DNA from: Pseudomonadota bacterium | Lineage (GTDB): Bacteria; Desulfobacterota; DSM-4660; Desulfatiglandales; B25-G16 | Assembly (NCBI GenBank): GCA_030633645.1 | Contig: DAOVRY010000065.1 | Span: 1 to 6,040, forward strand | Length of the DNA stretch: 6,040 nucleotides | Direction: 5' to 3' | Shown: one piece after another, positions 5,948 to 6,040 of the stretch | How positions within the stretch are numbered: the stretch's first letter is position 1 | Layout: each line of letters begins with the position of its first letter | Made by a program: the position numbers and the translations under genes | Notes under the pieces: model-generated | The model's database searches: none | What the model saw: the letters and a program-made list of their open reading frames with translations, nothing else | Told to the model about the DNA's origin: nothing

Positions 5948-6040
5948 TATCTATTCCAGCTCAAAGAATATTTTTCTTAAGGTCTTTGTAATCAAACGTC
6001 TCGGAAATTGTATAACTCATTGCAATAAAATGTCTTTTAA

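Larger units (their letters stand above)
5704..6040. other. Non-coding 3' flank with several inverted repeats
   Basis: No convincing gene is seen on either strand in this 337-base stretch. It contains the GC hairpin at 5708-5727, a small hairpin with 7-bp arms at 5798-5804 and 5819-5825 (TGGTCGA/TCGACTA, one G-T pair, 14-base loop), and the long imperfect palindrome at 5830-5947. The last 90 bases are AT-rich. A TATAAC at 6011-6016 resembles a -10 box, but no matching -35 box stands at a normal distance. A 25-codon minus-strand frame is open at the right edge (6038 down to 5961) and could be the end of a convergent gene, but nothing in it is recognisable. Confidence 0.6.

Overview
The window is the core of a bacterial flagellar export, placement and regulation operon, all on the + strand. 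The order is flhB (last 13 codons only), flhA, flhF, flhG (also called fleN, ylxH or minD2), fliA (sigma-28) and a FliL-like membrane protein. The genes are tightly packed: flhA/flhF overlap by 11 bp, flhF and flhG are 26 bp apart, flhG/fliA overlap by 17 bp with the start chosen here, and fliA and the fliL-like gene are 2 bp apart. Order, protein sequences and moderate GC content fit a polarly flagellated Gram-negative bacterium of the deltaproteobacterial (Desulfobacterota) kind or a relative. This placement is an inference from gene order and general protein character, not a database match.

Layout: 1-43 is the 3' end of flhB. 44-213 is a spacer made almost entirely of three unrelated short-period repeat families: GGAATT-type units with an exact 16-bp duplication, a TAGGCAG heptamer duplication, and an ACTTTA array with about 10-bp spacing that runs to within 2 bases of the flhA start codon. 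214-5703 is the five-gene block. 5704-6040 has no convincing gene. It holds a compact GC hairpin just after the last stop codon, a small TCGA hairpin, and a long imperfect palindrome of about 118 bp (5830-5947). The right edge may carry the tail of a minus-strand gene, but this is weak.

How the genes work together: FlhB and FlhA are membrane parts of the flagellar type III export gate. FlhF (SRP-type GTPase) and FlhG (MinD-type ATPase) set the site and number of flagella. FlhG carries the N-terminal DQAxxLR motif known to stimulate FlhF GTPase activity. FliA is the late flagellar sigma factor, and FliL-like proteins associate with the stator and basal body. The coding part is a conserved, well-understood system. 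The parts worth a second look are the repeat-filled flhB-flhA spacer and the structured 3' flank.
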